DNA of 64,000 nucleotides from Elysia chlorotica (Eukaryota > Mollusca > Gastropoda > Plakobranchidae): positions 114,208-178,207 of the forward strand of contig RQTK01000780.1 of NCBI GenBank assembly GCA_003991915.1, read 5' to 3'. A program made the translations under genes and the position numbers. Numbering within the stretch: the first letter of the stretch is position 1; the number at the start of each line of letters is the position of its first letter. The notes below the pieces were generated by a model, which ran no database searches, had not been told where the DNA came from, and worked only from the letters and a program-made list of their open reading frames with translations. Positions 49,948 through 63,400 of the stretch are shown here, one piece after another.

Positions 49948-50221
49948 ACAATGTCATAGCAAACATTGAGTCATCTTGACATGCTCTTGCTATTATATCC
50001 TCAGATATATGTGTAAAAAGTTGGACTCAACTCCATGTCATGAAACAAATAAGAGAAACAAATTTATTGCAACATACATAGGAAACAATGTCATAGCAAA
50101 CATTGAGTCATCTTGACATGCTCTTGCTTATTATATCCTCAGATATATGTGTAAAAAGTTGGACTCAACTCCATGTCATGAAACAAATAAGAGAAACAAA
50201 TTTATTGCAACATACATAGGA
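49948..50221. repeat. Tandem duplication of about 136 bp, nearly perfect
   Basis: acaatgtcatagcaaacatt begins at 49948 and again near 50085. Copies differ by about one inserted base (cttgctattat against cttgcttattat). Confidence 0.93.
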
Positions 50222-53060
50222 AAATTCAATGAATATAATAAGACAGCATCTGTTTACAATGCTCGAAGGCCATACTAAAAAAATGAAGGCAGTAGATATA
50301 TCCTAACAAAACTTGTAGAATGTCTCTTTAGACAAAAATGTACATTTCAAAATGATTGATTGATGTGTGGTTCACTGTTCTGATGGTAACAGAATATCAA
50401 ACAAGTCTTGACCGAAAGTGATGGAATCCCAAACTCATCCAAGAATAATTTATTAAAACAAAAACGTCCACAAAAAAAAAGTAAAGTATCTGCTACACTA
50501 CAAGAGTACCTAAATCTAAAAAAGTGCACAGTTTAATCTACTTTTGGCATCTGGAGAAAAGTTGAGCTCTCAACTTAGGTATCCATAGAAAACTTAAGCA
50601 GACGGGACTTTAAAAAGAGAAAGAGACAAAAGTGGGGACTTCAAAAGTGCTGGTACAGCTATAAAATGAAGAGTTTAGGTTCCATATGAAACATAAAGAA
50701 ATTTAAAAAAAGTTTAAATCTAAAAATATACAGTCAAAACAAATAGAATATAAAATGCTCTCACTTCAAGCAAACATTTGGTTGAGGAGATGAAGGTCTG
50801 AACAGATGTTTGAATTAGTGGTGTTTCAAAGTGTTTACTTTCAGCAGGCTTTTCACAGAATTCACTGATATCAGCTGGGTTTTTTAAAGTAACTTCAAGT
50901 CTTTGTTTGGAATGCATTTTATTACATCAAATTAGGATATATGAGCCACACACAAAACCCCCCACAAAGGCTGTCTGTCTGTCTCTCTCACACAGTTACA
51001 CACACCCGACCGCATAAATCTAAACTTACACTGGGAAGAAGAGTGAAGCCAGACTGTGGAGACATATGAGCAAGTCTGAGTCCTCCTCCTGAATCTCTAC
51101 CCCCACACAAACACATAATTACATCAAAGACTACTATAACATAAGACTGCGTGGTAAGATAAGGCTCAGACTAAACCATTGCAGAAATATACAAGCACAT
51201 TCTCTTTGCATGCCTCGGTTATTCAATATCCTAAAAGTCAATAAAACTAAATGTTTACTGAACATGTTTAAATAAATTATAAATACAGTAGTTGCTGTCA
51301 TGTCTATAAAATGCTGTCTCTCTTCCACCAGTTTAAATTTTCATTGAAACAACACTTTTCTAGGATGATATGATATCTATAACAATGATGTTGACTACTA
51401 AGGCAATCACTCTTTGTGCATAAATACATTTACACTTTTTGTGCATTCAAATAAATACATTTGAATAAGGTAGAAATGATGTCTACATAAGACAATAAAA
51501 AGAGAGAAGGCATAATAGTGCCCTAAATAGCAACAATACATGACTATCAATACTTGCTGCGTTGTTCTGAAATTACAGAAAGTTGCACTAACATCACTGA
51601 ATTCTTTTGACAGTAATATCTCTAGCATTGAAAGTTATAGATGTTGCAGCCCAATAAAACAAACGAAAATGTTTGTGGGGACATATATTATAAGGTAAAC
51701 GAACAGCACACCAGAAATGATAGATCTTCATGAACTAATGATAAAACAACACCCCAATTCGATGGCTATAAAAATACCTTGCTCTTTTAAACTGCAAATC
51801 TATGGATAAATTTTGCTTTAGGTAAGCTGAAAGGCTATATCTTTCTACCAGCTGCAAATTGGCGCACTATGCTAAATTAACTTGTTTGAGCTGACTGGCT
51901 GCAAATTTGTTAACTATTGTTAAAGATCTGTGTTAAGCTAACTTTCTTCAAACCTCTCTATTGTACCAGTGCAAAGCCACACATGGCTTGATTCATAAAG
52001 TGTTCATAAAGCAATATAAAAATATAACAGCCCTTTTGTGATAAAAACATATCAAGCCAAGAGCTGCAATAGAATCATTTCTTGGTCTGATAAAAAGTGA
52101 TTGAACATCTGTTTTACTGTAAGTACTTCGTAGAGCTCTGTGGCTACAGCTCCGTGCTTAGCTTGTCAATCAAAGACGTCCTCCTGTCATAGGCAGCCTG
52201 GGCGTGTCATGTCCTCTCTCAGGTATTGTGGCAGGGCTGTGAAGGAGTCGATGCTTATAAGGTCCTCCATTCGATGTTATCATACTTGCAGACTACCCAT
52301 AAATAGCTGATCTAATAGACTAGATGCCTCTAAAGAACAGAGGTTTAGACTTTCGGAGCTTCAAAGTTGTGTGTTTCTTTTTAGAATTCTGTTTTACACA
52401 CATCAATCAATCAAGCTAACAATAATTCCATATACATTGTGCAGCTGAATAACAAAACAGAATGGATATGTTTTTTCGTTTGTGGTCAACAATTGATATT
52501 TTTCACATTAAGATTAACGATAAGAGAATCTATAGTGGTTATGACAAAATTAACAAGTTACAATAAATCACAACCCCAACAAAGATTCCACTGAATTCTT
52601 TTTTCTTTGCTCTACTAGTACTTTACACATTTGTATACAAGAGTTTGAGCATAGTGTGGAAGAGTGTACATCTAAGATTAAATAAAGATAAATTTAATGG
52701 ACAAGATAATCAGAGAGCTTTGTATTAATGTACAAATAATAAAACAAATTTTACCAGTAGAAACTTTTCAACCTTTAAAGTATAAAGTATATGAAACATA
52801 AATTTCACGAGTAAACATTACTGTGATTTGACGAGTTATTGCTCATTGACAGGAGGTAGAAAACAAGAGAAATCAATGTTTTTATGTGTCTAAATTTCAC
52901 CAGTTTCAGGTATATTCTCAATATTAGAGCTATGCAAAAGAAGCTGCATTTTCTGAAGGTTAGATATTTCTTAGCAAAACTTTCAATGATGGCACATTCA
53001 AACTTAAAAATAAAAATGATCATTTTTATGTGTGAATTCATTGAGTATTATCTTAAGTTT
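50222..53060. other. AT-rich sequence downstream of sidekick, no gene seen
   Basis: Could include a long sidekick 3' UTR on the minus strand. Several TTTATT (minus AATAAA) motifs exist, but none can be chosen. Confidence 0.4.
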
Positions 53061-53068
53061 AATCTGAA

Positions 53069-53246
53069 CCACTTGATCGCAAGGCGGACGATTTCGTCCG
53101 CAATGTGCATAGATTGGGTTATAAAGCTGTAAAAATCTGGCCATTCCGTATATGATTGCAAATAATGACCGTTTTGTTACATGACGTGTTTCTTTGCATT
53201 TCACTTCCAATGTAAAAATGATCGATTTTATCCTGAAATCAAGTGG
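53069..53246. mobile_element. piggyBac-type MITE, 178 bp
   Basis: Terminal inverted repeats CCACTTGAT / ATCAAGTGG. TTAA, the piggyBac target, directly follows the right end (53247-53250); the left flank is TGAA, one change from TTAA. A subterminal hairpin GCGGACGA-TT-TCGTCCGC lies at 53084-53101. No coding capacity. Confidence 0.6.
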
Positions 53247-53250
53247 TTAA

Positions 53251-54437
53251 CTAAGAACAGCCAGTGCTGTGAGAGTGTCAGATCTTCACTTTTGTTTATG
53301 TCTAAATGGTCAAGTTTTTAAAACTAATCCCTGCGGCGCTATAGAGGCTATAGAGGCCTGCAAACTTCACCAATTTTAACCAATTATGTGCCCACTGTAC
53401 CCATTATTTTTATACTTATTTAGCAAATATTGAGCATTATATACTTTAAAGAAATGAAAACAATATTGATTTTTTCAATGAAAGGGACACCGCTGGAAAC
53501 ACAGGGGATGACGTCTGTCTAGGGTCTCTCTGATCAGGCCGCAGGGAGTAAGGTGATCAATTATCCGACAGACTTGGAGCCCATTGTGTTGTACAACGTG
53601 TGGTCTTTACAGTGGGACAAGAGGCCAGGAGTGGTAGAGTCCAGCTCAGGGAGACAATCTCAAGTTGTTGCTGTGAGGATCAGCTCTATTTCAGATATTT
53701 CTTCACAGCTCATAGCATTCCAGGTCGCTTCAAGCTATTCGAGTGTGGATCAATACAATACAGGTTTTATCTGACAGAAACAAATTCAATTTTCACAAAT
53801 ATAACAGCTCTGCAGTAAATCAATAGTTATTGATGTAAATTTAAGTAAAGGTTTCAAAGTATATTGTACAATATTTTTAAATATATACATATAAAAAATA
53901 ACTTATCTGTATGTTAAATAAAATTTGTATTTTTAGTATGAATTTTACATTTTTTGCTGGCTGTGGAAGTGAAATATTGGCTAAAAAAAGTTTCACTTGT
54001 CAGAATTGTTCAAATAAGTTTGGAATCATTTTGAAGACCAATAGTTTTTCCTTGGAATGGAACTAAACACATTGCGATATTAACAAACTAGAAATAAAAC
54101 TGTAGCTGGAAGCTCCATGAACAGAAGTTCAAAAGGGAATGGTTAAACACAACAATGCTAATTGCCTTAAATCAAACATCTCGAATGTTTGCAGCAGTTT
54201 TCTTTGCAAGCTGCCAAGGATGCAATAACAATGTTAATAACTCTTCCTTCAATGGGATTTGCTTGCATTAGTCAACATCAATAATCATTTGAGGAAAAAT
54301 CCCTAATCCAAGGGGAGAGTCTGTGGGTTTTTCCATTTAGACATTATGGGTCCTCATACAAAAGAGGAGAGTCTGTGGGGATTTCCATTCGAACATTATG
54401 GGTCCTCTGTGGGTTTGCCACCAGAAACACACCATCC
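53251..54437 (-). other. Probable sidekick 3' UTR and flank
   Basis: No gene recognised. Near the stop codon (54313-54412) a 51-bp unit is repeated, including a copy of the DNA around the sidekick stop codon. Confidence 0.45.
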
Positions 54438-54460
54438 TCATACAAAAGAGGAGAATCCCG
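54313..54460. repeat. Short repeats spanning the sidekick stop codon
   Basis: tcctcatacaaaagaggaga occurs at 54351 and 54435; the second copy is the coding end (SSFV-stop on the minus strand). A 51-bp unit (agtctgtgggtttttccatt ... acattatgggtcctc) is also duplicated at 54313-54412. Confidence 0.88.
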
Positions 54461-57400
54461 CCAGGGGTGTCCGTGCTCCCGCCACATTGTTGACCACAAT
54501 GTTGCCGTTGTTGAGGCTGAATGCGTAGTGGCTGCTCTCAGCCTCGCTGTCCGTGTAGGTGTAGGCGTTGTTCGTTCTCTGGAACCGCCACGACGGGCCT
54601 GCCCTGGCCCCTCCCTCGGCTCCATCTCCCAGGTCAGCCGTGGGCGTCGGGTTGCTGCTGCTGCTGTTGCTATGGCGCCCAAGCCTGGACCTGGCGCTGC
54701 GGGTGCTCCTGTTGGGGTGTGCCTGCTGGTGCCGCGACTCCGAGTACCGCTGGCTGCCGGGGTAATGGCTGCTGCTGTTGCTGGCCGAGGCACGACTGAA
54801 CGCTGGAGGGGGTGGCGAGCTTGGCACAGGAGCCTTCGCAATTGAGTTGTCACTGCTGTCGTCGCTGTCGCTGGTCTGAAAACACAGGGTAAAATGTCAG
54901 TCATAGGCAACTAGACAGGCACAGGATAAAATGTTAGCCATAGGCAACTAGACAAACACAGGATAAAATGTTAGCCATAGGCAACTAGACAGGCACAGGA
55001 TAAAATGTTAGCCATAGGCAACTAGACAGGCACAGGATAAAATGTTAGCCATAGGCAACTAGACAAACACAGGATAAAATATTAGCAATAGGCAACTAGA
55101 CAAACACAGGATAAAATGTAAGCAATAGGCAACTAGACACACAAAAGGTAAAATGTCAATTATAGTAATAAATACAAGAAATGTTCGGCTACTTTTCCTA
55201 ACTTAAAATATTCACTATTCTGCAATATAATTAAGAATCTAAAATAATTCACTATCAAATCTTATGAGTGCCATATAACTATATCTTTTTTGCCAATTTA
55301 TATTTTATGTGCTTCCATACAATAAAATACCTTGATGTTTTCATGGAGTGCATAATTGTATACATATATTGCCTTTTGAAGTCTTTGTGTCTTAAAAATA
55401 TTTGGCTTTTTAAGAATTTAACTTTTTTCATGAAAAGAAATCAAACTTACATCGCCTGGAGAGGAGTCGCCAAGATTTGACGGTTTTTCTGACAGGACAG
55501 AGCTGTTGTCCTCGGATAACGGAGGCTTGATGGCTGCCGCTGCCCCGGCGATCGGTGGAGGGATGTCCTCAGAGTACGTCACGCTGGCGGGGCTTGGGCG
55601 AGGGGGGGACCTGCAGCAATTCAGGGAACAGGGTCAGTGTTGGTGTGTTGTTCATTAGTGTCCAATGTCAGCACTATATAGGCTTTATTGTGGACAAGTA
55701 AATAATTATAACTGCAAAACATATCAATAACAAAAAATAAGGAGACAAATTCTGTCCTAGTGCTTACCAAACAGGTTTCAAAAAATGTATTCCACATCAA
55801 GTTATTTATCCTCCCAATTTGTTATATCGCAATAAAAAAATTTACTCAGTGACAGTGTTATTTGTACAATACAGTCTAACCAATCTTTCCAGATGTTCAA
55901 CATTTGTTCAGACATCCCTGATCTTTGTAGACCCGATTAGGTCACAACTATTATGCCTGGGGGCCATCTTTTGTTTGTCGCACAGCAGTTCCCATATCTG
56001 GGTTAGAGTTTGTGGGGATGACGGGTGTGGGGCGCTTGCCAGGCCAGTAGCATGCCACTATATGCCCAACTTCTCTGAAATGACAATCACCTTTAGCAAG
56101 CTTGCCTTTCAACTCACTGAGCCAAAGTTTACAATTCTGGCGTGTGGTAGCATATGAATATGTCAAATGATCGAGTAGATCCTTGGCAAGACAAACGGAT
56201 CAAAAGTAGTTATCATAGTAGAAGTGGTGATTTGTCCAAAAACCTTGATCCCACATACATTGTGAACAATCCCATGTTCATTTGGAGCTTCACTTTTCCT
56301 GGTGTAGAATTTTAAATCCAGCATGTACCCATTGGTGGGGTCGCAGCAACACCAGACTTTTACACCCCACGGATTTGGTTTGATCTGAATGTATTGTTTG
56401 AAGTGCAGTCTGCCCTGGAAGGAGACCATAGCTTTGTCTATGCTTGCTGCCACTCCAGGAGAGAGTAGGAAGCGTGGCATGAAGCTAGGGCCTGGTCAAT
56501 CAGTGGTCTGACTTTGTACATAGGGTTGAGACCAGGCTGATCGCAAGGGATGTGGTGGTCACTGTCTGCCAGATGGAGATATCTAGATATTTGCTTGAAA
56601 CGATCACGACTGATGGCATCAGCTAAGGGATCTTTCGACCAATACATGTGTAGGGCAGGCATTTCATGAATGCCAAAGATCATGTTTATGTACAAGAAAA
56701 CGTTTATGTCATTACTGGTTTAAATCGGGCAGCTTCTTTCTGTTCAGCATATAGGTTGGTTTGCTCCTTTATGGTTGTAATAAAAAGCTTGAAAAAAATC
56801 ATAAGAATCGGATGTATAGTCAATGTCCATATCTCCTAATTTAGGTCCAGTGTGGGCAGTAGAAAGTTCAATTTCAACACTGCGCAGCTGATCGGACCAT
56901 GCAAACCCAACATCACCCTGGGCACCAACACCATCATCATTGGAGTGAAGTTCTAGATCTGAGTCTAGATCTGCGCTAGAACTATCATCATTGGAGTGCA
57001 GTTCTAGATCTGAGTCTAGATCTGCGCTATAACTATCATTGTCCTCTTCTCCATCGCATTCAACATCAGTCTCCTCCCCAATTTCTTCATCTACATCCTC
57101 AGCAGGGCTCCCTTCATCTTCTTCTTCATTGATTAAAGGTCTATTGACAAGTTGTAACGGTAAGTTGAAAGCCATGTTTCCAAATAAATGGTAACTTTCT
57201 AACCTGATAATCAATTTGACTTCTATCAACTGTAAACAAAGGTAGAACTTGAGCAGATGTGAAAAATAATTAAGTTATAATTCTGTATACCAAAAGTTCA
57301 CATGAAGCGCACTTGGAACCGGCGATAGCAGGCAATCCCATCCACAGCAATGGCTGGCGATGTCGGCCTCGGGCGATAACGCTCTCTATCGGTTAAGGAC

Positions 57401-60400
57401 CTCATTTAAGTCTAATGCCTAAGGGCCCCTAAAGTTTCAGTTGAACTGCCAGGCCTTATATCTGGGTCAATGTTTGACTGTTTGTCAATGAGTACATTCT
57501 CTTCTTTATTCCACCCAGACATTGCACCAGTAGACCATGAGCTAGTCCTAGTATATGTTATAATAGGCCTATTGGAAAAATAAAACGGCTTTGCGCGAAA
57601 TTCAAACAACAACAAAATGGCTGACGCAAGGTCATGTGCTTGGATAATATAGCAATAACAATTCAGTGCATTCTCTTCTTTATTCCACCCAGACATTGCA
57701 CTAGTAGGCCATGAGCTAGTCCTAGTATATAAACTACAAATGTTAAATAAAACGGCTCTGATTTCGGAGGGGCTAGATCTAGATTTAGATCTAGGTGTTT
57801 ATAATGAAGTGGACCTGCTGAAACTTTGTTTCACCAAGTCTCCAAAAACCAGAGATGGACCACGTGGGTAATGGCAAAAAAACAAAACAAAATATAAAAG
57901 TAATTCAAGTGTCGTAGTTTGGCATTATTGGGCTCTTCTCACGAGGATTTTTACTAATTTTGAGTCGCTGATCACAAATATGTTATTTTTTTTATGATTC
58001 GGGTGCTAAAAAATATTTTTGTTGACTGAAAATTTAACTCCGCCTAGAGCAGAATCAAAGCAGATATCGAAAGTGTTTCTCGTTTACACACACAGCTTTA
58101 TCGAGACGTTTTTGGGATTACCATATTTTCTTTGATATGCCTCATATTGTAGATGAATGAACTGCTAATCTAAATGGCCTCTAAGAGGTAATGTGATTTT
58201 TTACCACCAGTTATGTAACTGTTTTAGAAGACTTGGACTCTAATTTGGGCCTTCGTTAACTCATCAAGCAAAAAAGCGAGTGCTGCCAAACAGAGCAATT
58301 TTTGTCTTTGAAAGAGAATGTGAAAGTACGCAACTGGAACTAGAATATTTACTTCAAATTGACAGTATGATGCCACCAGCTGGGAGAGAGCCCAGGTCTA
58401 CCCTTACTGTCTTTGTGTGGTAGAAATTAATACTGTCAAACACTACTCTTGAGACCCGTCTACAATATAGCCTATACAGCGCTTGCACTGGACGCAAAAC
58501 AAAAAAACCCCCAAACAATCTGTTATCTAATCTCACTTTGAACATGACTAGAATGTTAACAAATCCTACCTGGCATAGATGTTATTGTGTATTTTGCCGT
58601 TCCTGGCCAGACTTCTCCTGGACTGCCCCATCTCTAGTGAGGGGAAGCCGATGTCCAGCGGGAAGCCTCCATCCTGGGGCTCAGGGGTGGACATGACGGT
58701 GGTGGCCGTGGTAGAGCGCTTCATCTCCTCTGCAATCAGACAAAGCACTCAGTAGAAGTACCAGGTTAAAAGGATATCATCACTATGCTACAATGTTGGC
58801 AGAAATCATTTTTGCCACCTTTGAGATAATCAATAAAAAACTTTTTGTTTTCTTCTTTCACCCAAACAATCTGTTATCTAATCTCACTTTGAACATGACT
58901 AGAATGTTAACAAATCCTACCTGGCATAGATGTTATTGTGTATTTTGCCGTTCCTGGCCAGACTTCTCCTGGACTGCCCCATCTCTAGTGAGGGGAATCC
59001 GATGTCCAGCGGGAAGCCTCCATCCTGGGGCTCAGGGGTGGACATGACGGTGGTGGCCGTGGTAGAGCGCTTCATCTCCTCTGCAATCAGACAAAGCACT
59101 CAGTAGAAGTACCAGGAAAAAAGTATATCGTCACTATGCTACAATGTTGGCAAAAATGAGAATTACCAGGAAAAAAGTATATCGTCACTATGATACAATG
59201 TTGGCAAAAATCATTTTTGCCACCTTTGAGATAATCAATAAAAAACTTTTTGTTTTCTTCTTTCTGCTATACAAATATTGGACAAAAATAGTTCCCAATA
59301 AGATAAAGCAAAAACCCACTAGCCCATGCCCATTTATAACCTTAAAGTTTAGTTAGACAGATCCCATGTTTATCTTTACAGCAATATATCACTTATAAGA
59401 CACTTATGTGTGTGTGTGGGGGGGGGGGGGGATTTCATGCATTTAGAGGTGAGGTGTTATATTGCAATAACATATTGGATAAATAGAGTGTGTTGTTCTG
59501 CTTACTTCTGAATGGATGAAAATGACAATATAAAAGTGAAGGAGTAAGAAGTCAGGAGCAAGATGAGACAGAGTAAAGAGTATGACAGTTAAGAGTTACG
59601 AGCAAAGAGACAAATCAGAGAGTAAAGAGTGAGCAAGGATATAACAGGGACAAAGCTATGTCTCTTTGGTTGCTGAATTATCGATTTCTAGTAAGTACAT
59701 GCTTCCACACGGAAGAAGAGCAGGACTGCTGGAGCTTCCACTTCAGCTCATCACATAACACTGAGACCAGCTTTGCCAACTGGATCATTATTTTTTACTG
59801 GACTGTGTGCAGTGGCATAGCTTATTGGATGCCAAAGCATAACCCTTACATACATTTACTGAACTTTCACCTGCCAACTATGTGTTTTCACTGGAAATCA
59901 GTAAGTTTACAGAATATTGGCGTCACTTTGAGACTGACAAAACCAGATTGAACAGTGAGGCCTGAAAATTGGCGTCACTATGAGACTGACAAAAACAGTG
60001 AATAGTGCGGCTCGATACAAATTTGGGTTTTACTTATTATATATGAGAGAAGACAGTTACAGACGATCACTAAGAGAGCATAACATAGTTAAGTGTTTGA
60101 CACTCTTCATAAATAGAAAAATAATATTAATTTATGTTCTAGAACGACTTCCTTGCTCTCTCATCAAACTTGTTAATTCCTTGTCATAAATATTCTCTAT
60201 GTGTAGTAATACATTTATATTTACATTTATATTATACACTTACCATTATTATTTCATTTCATATGTTAAAAAATTGTAATACTCTCTTTGTTTTGTTCTG
60301 TTTACTTTTGGATTTTTATTAAGAGATTAATGATAATTATAATATATATACATGAATATTACTGTAAGGTTACATTTCTGTCCGTCTGTGAGGCAATGGA

Positions 60401-63400
60401 AACAAATTTCCATTTCGGATCTATAAATATTTTCTTTATCATCTGTACTTCTGTACTCTTCCTAAAATTAAAGCTTTGCTATTTAAGTCTACCGAAACTT
60501 ACTGCCTTTATTTCTTCGTTTTTCTACGTAGCACAGGAGTGTGATGATGATGACGCCTGTGAGGGCGACGATGACCAGGAACCACCACTCTGTGTGGAAC
60601 GCCTTGGCTTTCTTGCTCACGACTGAAATAACAAAAATTTTAAAAATTCAAAAAAATTCCTAAAAAAAAAACAAAAAATTAACTAAATTTTTTTTAATAG
60701 ATATTAGCAACAAAAACTCAAGTTTAAGAATCCTTTAAAACACGGAAAAGAAAAATTTCTAATTTTTCTGCCTTTTCCCTATGCCTTTAAGCTTTATTTC
60801 ATTGTGTTAAACCCACGTGAGGCCGGCGTTGTGTAGACGCTGGTGGCGGGGCTTGGTGGGCTGATGCCCTGGGCGTTGACTGCCCTCACTCGGAACTGGT
60901 AGTCTGTGCTCGGCTTCAGGTCGTTCAGGTTGATGCGGGCCTGGGGCTGCGCACTGCTCACCTCCATGATAGGAATCCATGCGTCGGAGCCGTCTGATGG
61001 GAAACACCAGTGAATAAGTTATAGCCCAATACCGTAAATCACTCCTCTCTATATTTCAAATTGGATGGAGCTAAAAATAAAAGTGTGAAGCAACCAGGGA
61101 CTTTTTGAGTTCTTTATAGTGCATTTAAACGCAATAAAGGCACTTCAACTTAACTGTCACAGTATTTTCCCAGCAACCCTAATAAAATCACACTATTTTT
61201 AGTGTATTTTTCGAAGTTCTTATATTTTGAACCACTAAAAATAGAATACAATATTTTGCAGATTTACAAACTTCAGCTTTTCAATTTTTCCAATCAAAGA
61301 CTCCACTGAGTTAAGAGGATAAAAAAATATACATCATTTTTAGAACAGGATACCATTCATTTTGATTGAACATGAAAAAGGTTCAAAACCAGTCGTTTTA
61401 CTATGTGTCAAGTCTCTAGCTCAAAACCAATATCAGCAACTTGTGCCCCATTTACCCTGGTTGCCTCACAAATAGAGGGTGAATGTTATAGACCCCATGC
61501 AAAGCAAATTTGGATCCTTAAATGAACAGTGGTGCAGAGAGTCTTTAGTAGAAATCTTGAGCCTCAAGACAAAAATTTTAATTAAGGATGGTTTTAAATG
61601 GTCTGAAAGAAGGTACAGAACAAACTCTCTTCATTAAACTCCATTATTGTCTGAGATTACTCAGTAAAAAATATTGTTCAATAGATTTAAAAATGTGAAA
61701 GCGGGTCAGTTAATAAGAAAAACCTCGCTGCAGTGAAATATAAAATTAAAGTTCACACATTATGATTTGGAAAGAACAGAAACTTGTGAGCAATATAAAA
61801 GTGCAATCCTAAATCTGATTTCCGAATAATCAATTTTGACTACATGTAATATTCCATATAGACATTGCCCACTTTAAAATCTGCCGCCCACAATAAGGTA
61901 AAAGCAACATTAAATGGTTTTCTTCAGATAAAATGACAATATTGAGTTTAATTCCTTCAGTTAAAACCCACATACTTTTTGTTGTCATTATCTGTTTATC
62001 TATCATCATAATACTCCTTCTAGATTTCTTACCATCCCTCTTCCTGCGAGCCCGCATCTCTCGATATCGCACATGATACGCGTAGATAGGAGAGTTTCCC
62101 TCCCCCTGGTTGACCCAGGTCAGCATGAGGTACTTGTCCTGTCTCTCCATCACCGGCCGGAGCGGCGCCTCGGGGGAACCTGGCACAAGAGATGGGAGGG
62201 ACTCAGCTTTCAGTACACATAGACTGGAGGGCTGGCTGGTTCATTCGGTTTCTCAACATATAGCGACAGAAACTAAATGTAAAGGAGTAAGGTTCGTTTC
62301 TGAAGTTCCCACTTTAGCCACTAGACTATACCACCGACGGGACCTCGGTACAGAGTACCTGAGACTTAGTCAGTCACATATACTGACACCAGCCTGACCA
62401 GCAGGGAAAAATGAGGCCGACAGAGCTGATGCCAGAAAGTAAGCTAGCTTGTGTAACTGTCCCAGAACTAGTGCCTGACAATTTTACATGCACCTGCATA
62501 GAGGGAAGGGATACTAGAACCTCTATCTTGGCCGTCACATTATACTGACACCGACCCAACAAGTAGGTAAAAAGGCTGCCTGATTTGGGCTTGAACCCAA
62601 AAGTTCATGATTAGAAGTTGCAGCCCCCCCTCCCCAAATTTGTGTGTATGTATATAATAATACACAATAATATTAATTTTGTATATATATATAGGCTGGC
62701 TGGTTCATTCGGTTTCTCAACATATATATATATATGCAAAATTAATATTATTGTGAAACCTTGCAAGACACTGACTAACACCAATCAAGGCAGAGAAATA
62801 CCTTTACAAAACTACATTAGTCTTTTTTTGCAGATGATCTGACTGCTATGCTTATATTTTAATGAGGAATGACTACTACCTGCCAACTATTGCTTTACCT
62901 GACCTCAACTTCCATTTCATTTTTGAAAACAGCTTATGAAAAATAAAAAGCACAAAATCTGTCAGGCACTTTCCATTTGTTCCACATTTAATACCTTTCC
63001 TGGGCTTCTTAATTGTGGGAATGGCACGCAAACACAATAATTCTTATAAACGTTTAAATATTAAAAGTTAAACAGTAAAAAAAAAATTTTCACATAAAAA
63101 TGTATCACTTGTGTTTGATTCAAACAAAACATCATAGAAATTGTAAGGTCAGCTGAATTGACTTCAGGGGCTAGATTTGTCACTTAGCTGGCTGTGTTTG
63201 GTTCTTAAAAAATCTTATAGAAATGTTAAAATTAAGCGGATGGACTAAATGGGCTAGAGTTGACACTTACCTGACTGTGCTTGATTCTTAAAATATCTGA
63301 TAGAAATGGTAAAATTAAGCGAATGGACTAAATGGGCTAGATTTGACACTTACCTGACTGTGCTTGATTCTTAAAAAATCTTATAGAAATGGTAACATTA

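Larger units (their letters stand above)
58512..59265. repeat. Tandem duplication (351 bp) containing a sidekick exon
   Basis: 58512-58862 and 58863-59265 are almost identical across exon and both flanks. The exon offset is exactly 351 bases. The second copy contains an extra internal duplication of about 50 bases (taccaggaaaaaagtatatc) at 59114-59215. Confidence 0.95.

Noticed and set aside
54344-54910. Long open frames overlapping the last sidekick exon in other frames
   Set aside because: High GC of this exon opens alternative frames; the frame ending in GFSSFV is the one with phase-matched splicing and known family sequence.
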